A stretch of 64,000 bases of DNA from CAZOOR01 sp964581505 (GCA_964581505.1 CAZOOR010000003.1:1-64000), one strand, 5' to 3'; positions 45,513 through 54,751 are shown, numbered from the stretch's first letter. Program-made: numbers and translations. The notes: a model not told the origin generated them from the sequence alone.

Positions 45513-46458
45513 ATTTATTCTGGAATTTGAAAAGCCAATTATTGAATTAGAAGAAAAAATCGCCGAAATGAAAAATCTGTCCGGCGAGGTTGATATTTCC
45601 GAAGAAATCAGTTATTTGGAAGAAAAAGTCGAGGAATTGCGACTTCATATTTATAAAAATCTAACGCGTTGGCAGAGGGTGCAATTGGCAAGACACCCCG
45701 AAAGACCATTAACTTTGGATTATATTCAGCATTGTTTTGATAATTTTATCGAATTGCATGGCGATAGAAAGTTCAAAGATGACCATGCTATTGTCAGTGG
45801 TTTGGCTACTATTGATGATTATGAGGTTCTAATTGTAGGACATCAAAAAGGGCGCGATACAAAATCAAATTTATTCAGAAACTTTGGTATGCCAAATCCC
45901 GAAGGGTATCGAAAAGCTCATCGTTTATTCGAGCTTGCCGAAAAATTCGGACGTCCGATAATTACTTTTTTGGATACTCCCGGTGCTTACCCGGGATTAG
46001 AGGCTGAGGAACGTGGGCAGGCGGAAGCTATTGCAAGCAATTTATTACAGATGGCGGCGTTGAAAGTACCTATCATTGTGATTGTTATTGGTGAAGGTGC
46101 TTCCGGTGGCGCTATTGGTCTGGGAGTCGGGGATAGAGTTTTAATGTTGGAAAATTCTTGGTATTCCGTTATTTCACCCGAATCTTGTTCAAGTATTCTT
46201 TGGCGTAGCTGGGATTATAAAGAACAAGCCGCTGAAGCATTACAATTAACTGCTGAGGATTTGAAGAAACATAGTATTATTGATTTGATTGTCAAAGAAC
46301 CTGTTGGCGGAGCGCACAGGGACCCTGAGACAATTTTCACTACAATGAAAGATGTCATACTCAATGAATTATCTGCACTAACTAAAATCGAACCGGAGCA
46401 ATTGGTGAAAGCAAGAAGAGAGAAATTTTATAAGATGGGCGTTTGGGAAGAGAAATAG
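45502..46458 (+). CDS. accA: Acetyl-CoA carboxylase carboxyltransferase subunit alpha
   Basis: AccA pairs with AccD to transfer the carboxyl group from biotin to acetyl-CoA in the first step of fatty acid synthesis. The 318-residue protein has the family start (FILEFEKPIIELEEKIAEMK), LTRWQRVQLARHPERP, the biotin/CoA site FLDTPGAYPGLEAEERGQAEAIA and GEGASGGAIGLGVGDRV. It starts at GTG within the end of the glycosyltransferase-fusion gene (eleven-base overlap). No accD is in the window. Its presence inside the polysaccharide cluster looks like a chance of genome order, not a pathway link. Confidence 0.95.
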   Translation: MAGKFILEFEKPIIELEEKIAEMKNLSGEVDISEEISYLEEKVEELRLHIYKNLTRWQRVQLARHPERPLTLDYIQHCFDNFIELHGDRKFKDDHAIVSGLATIDDYEVLIVGHQKGRDTKSNLFRNFGMPNPEGYRKAHRLFELAEKFGRPIITFLDTPGAYPGLEAEERGQAEAIASNLLQMAALKVPIIVIVIGEGASGGAIGLGVGDRVLMLENSWYSVISPESCSSILWRSWDYKEQAAEALQLTAEDLKKHSIIDLIVKEPVGGAHRDPETIFTTMKDVILNELSALTKIEPEQLVKARREKFYKMGVWEEK

Positions 46459-46490
46459 ATATATTGTTGGAATATATAATAGTTATGTAG

Positions 46491-47642
46491 ATGAAAATTG
46501 CTTGGGTGATGACAGATTTCGACCCTTCTAATCCTAACAAACACCCTTTTGGTATAGGTTGGTTTATTGTTGATTATTTAAGAAAAGCTGGACATACTGT
46601 TGATGTTCTCGGCGGATTTAGCAATCCTATTTCTCTTATATATAAAGCCAAGAAATTATTCTATAAATTAATAAGTTCTAAAACCTATTTATTACATCGC
46701 GAACCTGCTATTCATCAAGCATTTGCAAAGCGATTAAATGGCGAATTAGCAACAAGTAAATATGATTTTATCTTGAGTTTCGGTTCGCTTCCTATCGCAT
46801 TGATTGACACGGATATACCCATATTTTTTTGGGCTGATGCTACTTTTGAAGGCTTGGTTAATTACTATCCCGAGTATTCAAATATTTCGGAGCATTCTCA
46901 TAAAAAAGGTCATTATCTCGAACAAATGGCATTGGATAATTGCGAACTCGCTTTCTTTTCTTCCGAATGGGCAGTTGATACGGCAAAAAAGTATTATAAT
47001 GTGTACGAATCAAAATTATTTTTTATTCCGTATGGTGCTAACTTTATTGAATATAAAGATATTAATGTCGTTCAGTTAATAAATGATAAATCCTTTGATA
47101 CGATAAATTTCCTATTCAATGGAAGAGACTGGCAAAGAAAAAACGGCGATTCAGTAATTGAGGTCGTAAGATTATTAAATTCCAAAGGATTAAAAGCAAG
47201 ACTTAACATCATTGGGATAGATAATATCCCAAATATTGATGATGATTTTGTCGTTTTTCACGGTTTTATTAATAAAGCTGATGAAGCAGGTAGGCGGAAA
47301 ATGCTTGAAATATATATGGAGAATCATTTTCTCATACATATACCTCATCAGGATTGTACGCCGCATGCCCTCAACGAAGCAAATGCTTATGGATTACCCT
47401 GTATTGTCTCGGATACAGGAGGGATTTCGTCTGTGGTCAAGCAAAATGTAAACGGTTTAATTTTTAGTGTTCCTTTAAATCTTGAACTTATTGCTGACGA
47501 AATACTAAAAATTGCTAATAACAAAGTGCAATATAAGGAATTAGCAAAGTCATCTTATAAAGAATATAAGAATAATTTGAACTGGGAAGTTAATATTAAG
47601 AGATTACTTGAAGTTATTGAAAATAAAATAAATAAGAATTAA
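46491..47642 (+). CDS. Glycosyltransferase, GT-B fold
   Basis: This 383-residue GT-B type (GT4/GT1-like) glycosyltransferase has an N-terminal domain opening MKIAWVMTDFDPSNPNKHPFG. The C-terminal nucleotide-sugar domain has NFLFNGRDWQRKNGDSVIEVV and HQDCTPHALNEANAYGLPCIVSDTGGIS, the E-x7-E-like region that binds the donor. It likely adds one sugar during repeat-unit assembly. Donor and acceptor are unknown. It sits between accA and the DedA gene. Confidence 0.85.
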   Translation: MKIAWVMTDFDPSNPNKHPFGIGWFIVDYLRKAGHTVDVLGGFSNPISLIYKAKKLFYKLISSKTYLLHREPAIHQAFAKRLNGELATSKYDFILSFGSLPIALIDTDIPIFFWADATFEGLVNYYPEYSNISEHSHKKGHYLEQMALDNCELAFFSSEWAVDTAKKYYNVYESKLFFIPYGANFIEYKDINVVQLINDKSFDTINFLFNGRDWQRKNGDSVIEVVRLLNSKGLKARLNIIGIDNIPNIDDDFVVFHGFINKADEAGRRKMLEIYMENHFLIHIPHQDCTPHALNEANAYGLPCIVSDTGGISSVVKQNVNGLIFSVPLNLELIADEILKIANNKVQYKELAKSSYKEYKNNLNWEVNIKRLLEVIENKINKN

Positions 47643-47655
47643 ATATTAGGCATTT

Positions 47656-48327
47656 ATGAGCTTTGATTTGAGCGGTGGTATCGGACAATTATTTGATATT
47701 ATTCTCCATATTGATAAATATTTAGGGGAAATAATTCGTGAATACGGAACATGGACTTATGGAATATTGTTCTTAGTAATATTTATGGAAACGGGGTTTG
47801 TTGTAACACCGTTTTTGCCGGGTGATTCCTTACTTTTTGCCGCAGGTTCTTTTGCCGGTCTTGGTGTATTGAGTCCGCATTTGTTATTCCTTTTATTATG
47901 GTTTGCCGCTGTTGCAGGGGACAATATGAATTATTGGATTGGTCATAAGCTTGGTGAGAGTGTTTTTCATAAGGAATCAAAATTTTTAAAAAAGGAATAT
48001 TTGGATAAAACGCATGCTTTCTACGAAAAGCATGGCGGTAAAACTGTTATTCTTGCCCGTTTCGTTCCAATTATCAGAACATTTATGCCTTTCGTTGCCG
48101 GAATTGGTGCTATGAATTATATTAGATTTTTAACTTATGATATTATCGGTGGTGCTTTGTGGGTAGGTATTTTTGTTTATGCAGGCTATTTCTTTGGTGG
48201 TTTGCCGGTAGTCAAAAATAATTTTTCTATTGCCATTATCGTCATTATATTGATTTCCGTTGTGCCGATAATTGTAGAATTTATTAAGCATAAATTGAAA
48301 AAGAAAAGCAAATCGAATAATTCCTGA
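47656..48327 (+). CDS. DedA-family membrane protein
   Basis: This is a 223-residue integral membrane protein of the DedA family, members of which act as undecaprenyl-phosphate or phospholipid flippases. Diagnostic parts are VVTPFLPGDSLLFAAGSFA near residue 53, GDNMNYWIGHKLGE, and the ARFVPIIRTFMPFVAGIGAM arginine motif near residue 140. The C-terminus is a Lys-rich tail. If it recycles undecaprenyl phosphate, its place among glycosyltransferases would make sense (inference). It lies 13 bases after the GT gene and two bases before the next one. Confidence 0.9.
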   Translation: MSFDLSGGIGQLFDIILHIDKYLGEIIREYGTWTYGILFLVIFMETGFVVTPFLPGDSLLFAAGSFAGLGVLSPHLLFLLLWFAAVAGDNMNYWIGHKLGESVFHKESKFLKKEYLDKTHAFYEKHGGKTVILARFVPIIRTFMPFVAGIGAMNYIRFLTYDIIGGALWVGIFVYAGYFFGGLPVVKNNFSIAIIVIILISVVPIIVEFIKHKLKKKSKSNNS

Positions 48328-48328
48328 T

Positions 48329-49492
48329 ATGAAAAGAATACTATATATTTGGAAAGACAAATATCCCTGGGATATTAGGGTCGAAAAATTCTGTAAATCA
48401 TTTATTGATAACGGATATGAAGTATTATTACTGTGCAGATGGAAGGGCGAAGTACAGGAAGAAGAAATCGTTGATGGAATTAGTGTAAAAAGAGTAGGTT
48501 TCGGAAAATCCGCTCTATTGACACAACCATTATCGCTTAATCCTGTTTGGCGGAATAGTATCAAAGCAATAATCAATGAGTTTAAACCCGGTCTAATTAT
48601 TACACGCGAATTTTTCTTGACTGAAGCGGCGAAAAAATATGCTTTACCTATGAAAATTCCGGTTATTTTTGATATGGCAGAGCATTATCCCGCCGCTATG
48701 AAAGGCTGGGATAAATACTCAAAAAATATTATTAAACGATTTTTTGTACACTCTATCAAATTACCCGAGAAGTTGGAAAAAAAGGCTATTAATTCTTCGG
48801 ATGGAATTATTGTTGTAAGTAAAGAATTAAAAGAACGTTTATTGAATGAATTCACCTATCCAAAAGAACAAATTGTAGAAGTTCTGAACACTCCATCTAT
48901 ATCTGAATACAGTAGCATTACAAATCATATCTTGAGCAAGCCTATGCGTTTTGCTTATCACGGGCATTTCTCAAATGACAGGAATCTTGATGTATTAGCT
49001 AAAGCCTTTGTCAATGCTCTAAAAATTAATAATGAAATTTCACTTTTTATGGCAGGTACAGGGGAGTCTTTCGAGCAAGTTAAAGATATTGTTGAAAGTG
49101 CAAATGCTACGAAATCAATTATACTTTATGGCGCTTATAAACAACAGGAAATGGTTAGATTTTTATCTGAAACCGATGTTGGGATTCTTCCCTATAAAGA
49201 TAATACATTTATTAATCATATTATTTCCAATAAACTTTTTGATTATATGGCAAGCGGAATACCTGTAATCGTATCGCAGGCAAGACCTATGCGGCGGATA
49301 ATTAATGATACAAAGAGTGGTTTAGTTGTTGACTGCAATGATGTTGATATTCTTACAGACGCAATTCTTAAAATAGCAGGTATGGATTCGACGGAATTAT
49401 CTAAAAATGCCTTAAAAGCCGCAGAAGTTTATAATTGGGAAAATGATTCAAAAAAATTAATCTCATTTATTGAGAGATTTATTGATGATTAA
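48329..49492 (+). CDS. Glycosyltransferase family 4 protein
   Basis: This 387-residue GT-B enzyme has an N-terminal Rossmann domain (ILYIWKDKYPWDIRVEKFCKSFIDNG) and a C-terminal GT4 domain with FAYHGHFSNDRNLDVLAKAF, ILYGAYKQQEMVRFL and the donor-binding stretch VGILPYKDNTFINHIISNKLFDYMASGIPVI (E-x7-E replaced by a D/N-containing variant). Such retaining transferases build surface polysaccharides or LPS. The gene overlaps the NUDIX gene start by eight bases (ATGATTAA), indicating one transcript. Confidence 0.87.
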   Translation: MKRILYIWKDKYPWDIRVEKFCKSFIDNGYEVLLLCRWKGEVQEEEIVDGISVKRVGFGKSALLTQPLSLNPVWRNSIKAIINEFKPGLIITREFFLTEAAKKYALPMKIPVIFDMAEHYPAAMKGWDKYSKNIIKRFFVHSIKLPEKLEKKAINSSDGIIVVSKELKERLLNEFTYPKEQIVEVLNTPSISEYSSITNHILSKPMRFAYHGHFSNDRNLDVLAKAFVNALKINNEISLFMAGTGESFEQVKDIVESANATKSIILYGAYKQQEMVRFLSETDVGILPYKDNTFINHIISNKLFDYMASGIPVIVSQARPMRRIINDTKSGLVVDCNDVDILTDAILKIAGMDSTELSKNALKAAEVYNWENDSKKLISFIERFIDD

Positions 49493-49967
49493 TTTTCTTG
49501 TAAATACAATACAAATGCACATTGCCGCTTATGATAAGACGGTAGGCGAGTATAAATTTCTTTTACTCAAAAGGGCGGCAAATATTGATGTATATCCCAA
49601 TATTTGGCAGGTTGTTACCGGCAGAATAGAAAATGACGAAACCGCCGTACAAGCGGCAATTCGCGAATTATACGAAGAAACAGGATTATATATTTCAGAT
49701 ATTTGGACATTGCCTTATGTCGCTGATTTTTTTAATCCATATACTAATTCCTTATCATCTGCCCCTGTCTTCGCCTGTTTGGTTGATTACGAAACAGAGG
49801 TCAAACTGTCTGATGAACATAATGATTTTGTTTGGTTATCTTTACAAGATGCAATGGAAAAACTCGTTTTACCTGCACATAAGCAAGGAACAAAAATATT
49901 TTATGATTTCGTATTATCAAATGATGATAAATCATTATTCCGCTACAATAGGGAAGATGCTGAATGA
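49485..49967 (+). CDS. NUDIX hydrolase
   Basis: This 160-residue hydrolase contains a complete NUDIX box GRIENDETAVQAAIRELYEETGL (GX5EX7REUXEEXGU), which binds Mg2+ and cleaves nucleoside diphosphates linked to another group. The ATG at 49485, overlapping the stop of the preceding glycosyltransferase gene, is preferred over a TTG at 49470. The last four bases overlap the next GT2 gene (ATGA). Embedded between two glycosyltransferase genes it may act on a nucleotide sugar or sanitise nucleotides. The sequence does not decide. Dihydroneopterin-triphosphate-like NUDIX proteins are an alternative. Confidence 0.87.
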   Translation: MINFLVNTIQMHIAAYDKTVGEYKFLLLKRAANIDVYPNIWQVVTGRIENDETAVQAAIRELYEETGLYISDIWTLPYVADFFNPYTNSLSSAPVFACLVDYETEVKLSDEHNDFVWLSLQDAMEKLVLPAHKQGTKIFYDFVLSNDDKSLFRYNREDAE

Positions 49968-50815
49968 AAGTTGTTGCGACTATATTAACATTCAATAGAT
50001 TGGAATTTCTAAAAGAAATTGTTGAAGCTATTAAAGGTCAAACCCGAAAACTTGATGAAATTATTATTATTAATAATTCAAGCACTGACGGCACAAAAGA
50101 ATGGTTGTCCCTACAAGATGGGCTAATTGTAATTGAGCAAGCAAATCTCGGTAGTTCCGGCGGACAGTGGCGTGCCTTTCGCGAAGCATACGGACGTGGA
50201 GCAGATTGGATTTGGACTATGGACGATGATGTAGTTCCTGCAAAAGATTGTCTTGAAAAAATGTTGGATAACGATATTCCGTATATCATACGTACTCCTC
50301 TTCGCTATATGCACAATGGTAAGCCATTCTTCAATGACGTCCTTACTATGAATTTGAGCAATCCGTTTAGCAGTTTATGGAATGATGTTTATTCCAAAGA
50401 GAATATCAAGGAAGAGAAGACAGAAGCTGTGGGCATCACTTTCGAGGGACCATTATTTCATCGTTCACTTATTGAAAAAATCGGTTTGCCTGAAAAAGAT
50501 TTTTTCATCTATGGGGACGATACTGAATTTTTTATTCGTGCTTGGAAAGCAGGATTCAAAATTTATGTCTATCGTGATGCTACTATGAAACGGAAATTGC
50601 CTTATGTCAGTATCCCACCCGAATTCAATTGGAAGACATATTATATGATTAGAAATATTATTGCAATTGATAGATTGAATGGAGATACGGCTGTTAGATA
50701 TGTAAGACCTTTTGCATATTTGCTCAGATGGCTTAGCAGAGTGCATAAACCGGCTGATATTAAAACCGTATTTAAAGCATTTTTTGACGGGTATTTCTTC
50801 AAATCGAACAAATAG
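49964..50815 (+). CDS. Glycosyltransferase family 2 (GlfT-like)
   Basis: This 283-residue GT-A enzyme has VVATILTFNRLEFLKEIVEAI, INNSSTDGTKEWL, the GSSGGQWRAFREAYGRGADW region and the metal site WTMDDDVVPAKDCL. These motifs resemble galactofuranosyl/rhamnosyl-type GT2 enzymes. No membrane segments are seen. It is coupled to the NUDIX gene by an ATGA overlap and is the last gene of the polysaccharide cluster. Confidence 0.87.
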   Translation: MKVVATILTFNRLEFLKEIVEAIKGQTRKLDEIIIINNSSTDGTKEWLSLQDGLIVIEQANLGSSGGQWRAFREAYGRGADWIWTMDDDVVPAKDCLEKMLDNDIPYIIRTPLRYMHNGKPFFNDVLTMNLSNPFSSLWNDVYSKENIKEEKTEAVGITFEGPLFHRSLIEKIGLPEKDFFIYGDDTEFFIRAWKAGFKIYVYRDATMKRKLPYVSIPPEFNWKTYYMIRNIIAIDRLNGDTAVRYVRPFAYLLRWLSRVHKPADIKTVFKAFFDGYFFKSNK

Positions 50816-50902
50816 TAAGAAGAAAAAAATATAAAAAAGTTGTAATTTGGCATAATTTTAGATATATTAAATAAACATTTTAGAATTATTTTGAGGTTTT
50901 CT

Positions 50903-52033
50903 ATGAAGAAAATTCTTTTATTTATTTTTATAAGTTTCGTATTGACGGCTGTTAATGCGACTGCACAGAACGGTTCATCGTTGGAAAACGGTAAATCTCA
51001 AAAGATTTATTATGAGCCGGCTGTTAAGATTAATAAGCTTAGATATCAAGACAAATATTTGGTAGATAAGGAAGGCAATACGCTTACTAAGAGGCAATTG
51101 CTGGATTTATTAATTGACCAATACGCAAAGTCAAAAGCCTTGGAAAGCCAATTAATCACTCTTGGTAAACAACCGCTAATGACTGTTCCTGATTTACCTA
51201 AAAGAATAAGCCGCAAAAGAAGTAGGGAACTGACAGAACTAATTAACCAATATGATAAGGTTGCCGGTAAACTGTCAAATCAAATTTCCGGTTCAAAAAT
51301 TATGACAGTGAAGAAATTGCAGTTCTTGCTTGATTCAATACAAAATTCAATTTCCGATATGACATATAAGCACGAAGTGGAAAAATTGAAATTGTATGAA
51401 GAACAGCGAAGCAAATTCGATAACTATTATGTACTATTGAAAGAAGAGAAACTTAACGAACTCTTTAAAAATAGTGCGCAGGTGTTTAACGTATCAATAT
51501 TGGGTCGCCAATATTTCTTGCCCGGCGAATCAAATGTATCTGCCGATTTTACTTTGGGTGGTAAATTTGAATTGAGTTTGTTTCCGATTTTCAACGGTGC
51601 TGATTTCTTGGAATTCTACGGCGAATTTGCCAAACCAAGATTTTCGACAAAAGATGCAAATGACAATGAATTTCTTTGGAATATTAATTGGTATTCTACC
51701 GGTATTAATCTAAAAGTTCCCGGACGTTTGGATTTGAAGGCGTTTACCCTCGGTATGCGAATGGGTGCAGGCTACTATTGGGCGGAAGCAAGGCAATATA
51801 ATTCCGGTTTCGGTAAATCCGATTGGCGCGGCTATCGTATTAATTTCGAGATTGACCTTATGAAATATGCTTGGTTCTATCCCTTGGATTTGTTCGTTCA
51901 GTATTCACTTTTCTATCCTACTCAGGACTTTGCATTTAATACGGATAACGGGACAATTAATCTCGGTAGAGATATGTTCTCAGGTCTCTCGGTTGGTCTA
52001 AGGCTTTGCCTGTGGTGGGAAGACAAGTATTAA
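50903..52033 (+). CDS. Secreted coiled-coil/barrel protein of unknown function
   Basis: This 376-residue protein has a signal peptide (MKKILLFIFISFVLTAVNATAQ). The ATG at 50903 is preceded by GAGG at a suitable distance, and a TTG at 50891 is rejected. Residues about 60-190 are helical and charged with heptad-like spacing (RELTELINQYDKVAGKL, EVEKLKLYEEQRSKFDNYYVLLKEEK), probably a coiled coil. The C-terminal half has alternating strands with many aromatics (GGKFELSLFPIFNGADFLEFYGEF, ending GLSVGLRLCLWWEDKY) and may be an outer-membrane barrel. I do not recognise the family. It is 30 bases upstream of the TPR/LRR gene, with which it may act. Confidence 0.65.
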   Translation: MKKILLFIFISFVLTAVNATAQNGSSLENGKSQKIYYEPAVKINKLRYQDKYLVDKEGNTLTKRQLLDLLIDQYAKSKALESQLITLGKQPLMTVPDLPKRISRKRSRELTELINQYDKVAGKLSNQISGSKIMTVKKLQFLLDSIQNSISDMTYKHEVEKLKLYEEQRSKFDNYYVLLKEEKLNELFKNSAQVFNVSILGRQYFLPGESNVSADFTLGGKFELSLFPIFNGADFLEFYGEFAKPRFSTKDANDNEFLWNINWYSTGINLKVPGRLDLKAFTLGMRMGAGYYWAEARQYNSGFGKSDWRGYRINFEIDLMKYAWFYPLDLFVQYSLFYPTQDFAFNTDNGTINLGRDMFSGLSVGLRLCLWWEDKY

Positions 52034-52063
52034 TGGTTGAATACAATTAAAAAGGATAAACAA

Positions 52064-53068
52064 ATGAAAAAGTACTATTTTTTAATCATTATTTTAGGGT
52101 TGTTCTTCTCGTTGGAAACTTATGCACAGAGAAGCAACTTGGAACTCGGTAAGCGTTACATAAAGCTGGGCGGTTCGTTTCGTGAATCAGGTGCATTTGA
52201 TTTAAGCAAAGATTATCTTGAGAAAGGGCTGGCTATTGTCCGGCGCCACAATGAAAATTACTGGATAGCTGTTGCTAATGAGTATCTTGGTTATTACTGG
52301 CGGGATAGGGCGCAGATTGAAGGTAAAAGTAAATACTTTACAAGGGCTTTGAGGCATCTGGACAAGGCATTAAGTATTTATCAGAATGTTTTAAAGAATA
52401 ACCCCGGTAGCATTCAAGCCGTCAAACGTGCAATTGCTACTTTGCGTACAAATGGTAATACCGACAATACAAGTTATTTGTCTGATAACGATTTCTCGGC
52501 TGGGGATTCGCCCGAGTCCGATTATATGGATAAAGCACTTGAAGCAATGTATGCACATAATTTTGAACGGGCGAGAGAATATTTAAAGCAAGCACTCAAA
52601 GAAAATCCTGATTCCGAGATGGCAAAATACTTGCTGTATATTATTCCCAAGATTGAGAAATACCCAACCCCGGGATTGAATTATGAAAAAATAAAAATTG
52701 TTACTTCCAAAAAAGAATTGAAAAGTGAATATATCAATCATAAAGAAGTTGATATTATTGACCTAAGTAATACTGACGGTTTATTGCGAGTTCCGCGTGA
52801 ACTTGAGGACTTCCCGAATGTAAAAATTCTTAATCTCTCGAATAATGATATATCAAGAATAAAAAATGATGACGGTATCTGTGGATTGAAAGAATTGAAA
52901 ATACTCGATTTATCATATAATGAACTAACGGAAATCCCAGAGTGTATTAAGTTCTTACCGAAATTGCAGGTGCTTTATCTGCGTGGTAACGACATACCTT
53001 TTGCCGAAATATTGCGTTTGAAAGATGAAAATATGTATCTTCAAATTGTAATGGACGAGGAGGACTAA
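52064..53068 (+). CDS. Secreted TPR and leucine-rich-repeat protein
   Basis: This 334-residue protein starts at the ATG at 52064 after an AAGGA site. Its signal peptide is MKKYYFLIIILGLFFSLETYAQ. TPR-like helical pairs cover about 30-130 (GAFDLSKDYLEKGLAIVRRHNENYWIA, RALRHLDKALSIYQNVLKNNP) and 155-195 (AMYAHNFERAREYLKQALKENPDSE). At least three leucine-rich repeats end the protein (VDIIDLSNTDGLLRVP, VKILNLSNNDISRI, LKILDLSYNELTEIP, LQVLYLRGNDIP). Both repeat types bind proteins. It is probably an exported adaptor, partner unknown. Confidence 0.75.
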   Translation: MKKYYFLIIILGLFFSLETYAQRSNLELGKRYIKLGGSFRESGAFDLSKDYLEKGLAIVRRHNENYWIAVANEYLGYYWRDRAQIEGKSKYFTRALRHLDKALSIYQNVLKNNPGSIQAVKRAIATLRTNGNTDNTSYLSDNDFSAGDSPESDYMDKALEAMYAHNFERAREYLKQALKENPDSEMAKYLLYIIPKIEKYPTPGLNYEKIKIVTSKKELKSEYINHKEVDIIDLSNTDGLLRVPRELEDFPNVKILNLSNNDISRIKNDDGICGLKELKILDLSYNELTEIPECIKFLPKLQVLYLRGNDIPFAEILRLKDENMYLQIVMDEED

Positions 53069-53224
53069 ACATTAAGACAGGCTAAAAGATTAACAGATAA
53101 TTAATATTATCTGAAAAAATTAAAAATAATAAAAATTTTGTGATTTTATCTAAATTCATTTTCTTAAATTACAACTGTTGAAATGACAAAAAAATAATTG
53201 TTTTTCTAAAAGAACATGAATTTT

Positions 53225-53289
53225 AAAAGCAAATCAAGAAACGGAAACTCCGAAAGCATTCGGACTGCTATTGATTTGCTTTTATTTTT
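53225..53289 (+). promoter_or_regulatory. Nested hairpin leader upstream of gdhA
   Basis: AAAAGCAAATCA (53225-53236) is perfectly complementary to TGATTTGCTTTT (53272-53283), followed by ATTTTTG. Inside it, TCCGAA (53049+200=53249-53254) pairs with TTCGGA (53259-53264) around an AGCA loop. The element ends 34 bases before the gdhA ATG. It could be a terminator/attenuator or a small structured leader. The outer stem with a U-rich tail is what an intrinsic terminator would show. Confidence 0.55.
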
Positions 53290-53323
53290 GTGTCTTAACT
53301 AATTTTTAATTTTAGGAGTTATT

Positions 53324-54610
53324 ATGGCTAGCGAAGCTTTCAATCCGTTCAAAATGGCACAGCAGCAGTTCGATGCAGTTGCCGAGAAATTAGAATTGGA
53401 TCAAGCAACAAGAGATTTATTGCGTTTTCCCGACCGTGAATATCATTTTAATATTCCGATACGCATGGATGACGGAAGTTACAAGGTGTTCAAGGGTTTC
53501 CGCTGTCAGCACAGTGATGCACGCGGACCTTCAAAAGGCGGTATTCGTTTCCACCCGCAGGAAACAATAGACACCGTAAGAGCGCTTGCAATGTGGATGA
53601 CCTGGAAGACCGCAGTAGTCGATATACCGCTTGGAGGCGGTAAAGGCGGCGTTATTTGCGACCCGCACAATCTTTCAATGAGAGAGCAGGAAGCAATATG
53701 TCGCGGTTGGGTTCGCCAGATTGCACGCAATATCGGTCCTCTGCAAGATGTTCCGGCTCCGGACGTTATGACTTCCGGTCAGCATATGTTGTGGATGCTC
53801 GACGAGTATGAAAGAATTGTTGGATACAAAGCACCCGGTTTAATCACAGGTAAGCCTCTCGGTTTGGGTGGCTCGCTCGGTAGAACAGAAGCTACCGGCT
53901 ACGGTGCTATGTATTGCACAAGGGAAGCATTGAAAGAAATGAATATTGATATTTCAAAAACTACTGCTTCTTTCCAAGGCTTTGGTAATGTCAGCCAATA
54001 TGCTGTTGACCTCTATACTCAATATGGCGGAAAAGCTATCGCTGTTTCTTGCTGGGATAACAAAGAGCAGAAATCATTTACATACCGCAAAATGGACGGT
54101 ATTAAAATGGAAGATTTGCTTTCAATCACTAATCGTTTCGGCGAAATCGATAAAGCAAAAGCCCAAGATATGGGATTTGAAATTCTCCCCGGTGATGCTT
54201 GGATTGAGCAAGATGTTGATATTCTTGTTCCTGCCGCTATCGAAAATCAGATTAACGGTAAAACAGTGAACAAAATCAAAGACACTGTTAAGTTGATTGT
54301 CGAAGGTGCAAATGGACCGACAACACCCGAAGCTGACGAAGTGATTAAAGAAAAAGGTATTTGGGTAATTCCCGATTTCTTGGCTAATGCCGGTGGCGTT
54401 ACATGTTCATACTTCGAGCAGGTACAGTGTAATCTTAATTACTACTGGCCCAAAGAAGAAGTCCTCACCAAACTTGATGAGAAGATGACAAATGCCTATC
54501 ATGCTGTTTCGGATTTGGCTCGTTCCAAGAATATCTATATGCGTGATGCCGCATATATGATTTCTATTTCGAGAGTTGCAGAAGCCGTTAAAATTCGCGG
54601 CTGGGTTTAA
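53324..54610 (+). CDS. gdhA: Glutamate dehydrogenase
   Basis: This enzyme interconverts glutamate and 2-oxoglutarate plus ammonia. The 428-residue length is that of the short hexameric bacterial/archaeal family. The substrate region KGGIRFHP, the catalytic lysine segment MTWKTAVVDIPLGGGKGGVICDP, APDVMTSGQHMLWM, the Rossmann motif ASFQGFGNVSQYAVDL and VEGANGPTTPEADEV are all visible. Co-enzyme preference cannot be told with confidence. A strong AGGAG precedes the ATG. A nested hairpin in the leader suggests control of transcription, and a terminator follows. Confidence 0.95.
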   Translation: MASEAFNPFKMAQQQFDAVAEKLELDQATRDLLRFPDREYHFNIPIRMDDGSYKVFKGFRCQHSDARGPSKGGIRFHPQETIDTVRALAMWMTWKTAVVDIPLGGGKGGVICDPHNLSMREQEAICRGWVRQIARNIGPLQDVPAPDVMTSGQHMLWMLDEYERIVGYKAPGLITGKPLGLGGSLGRTEATGYGAMYCTREALKEMNIDISKTTASFQGFGNVSQYAVDLYTQYGGKAIAVSCWDNKEQKSFTYRKMDGIKMEDLLSITNRFGEIDKAKAQDMGFEILPGDAWIEQDVDILVPAAIENQINGKTVNKIKDTVKLIVEGANGPTTPEADEVIKEKGIWVIPDFLANAGGVTCSYFEQVQCNLNYYWPKEEVLTKLDEKMTNAYHAVSDLARSKNIYMRDAAYMISISRVAEAVKIRGWV

Positions 54611-54640
54611 TTACTCTCAACATACTTTATTTTACTATTT

Positions 54641-54672
54641 AGAGCCGTCCTTTTTTCGGGCGGCTCTTTTGT
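54641..54672 (+). terminator. Intrinsic terminator after gdhA
   Basis: AGAGCCG..CC (54641-54650) pairs with GGGCGGCTCT (54658-54667), followed by a T run. It lies 31 bases after the gdhA stop codon. Confidence 0.85.
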
Positions 54673-54751
54673 TTTATTAATCTATTGTTTTTCAGCACCG
54701 TAGGGGACTCATCTCTTTTGTTCTATTAAACCCAATACCTAAACCAATAAT

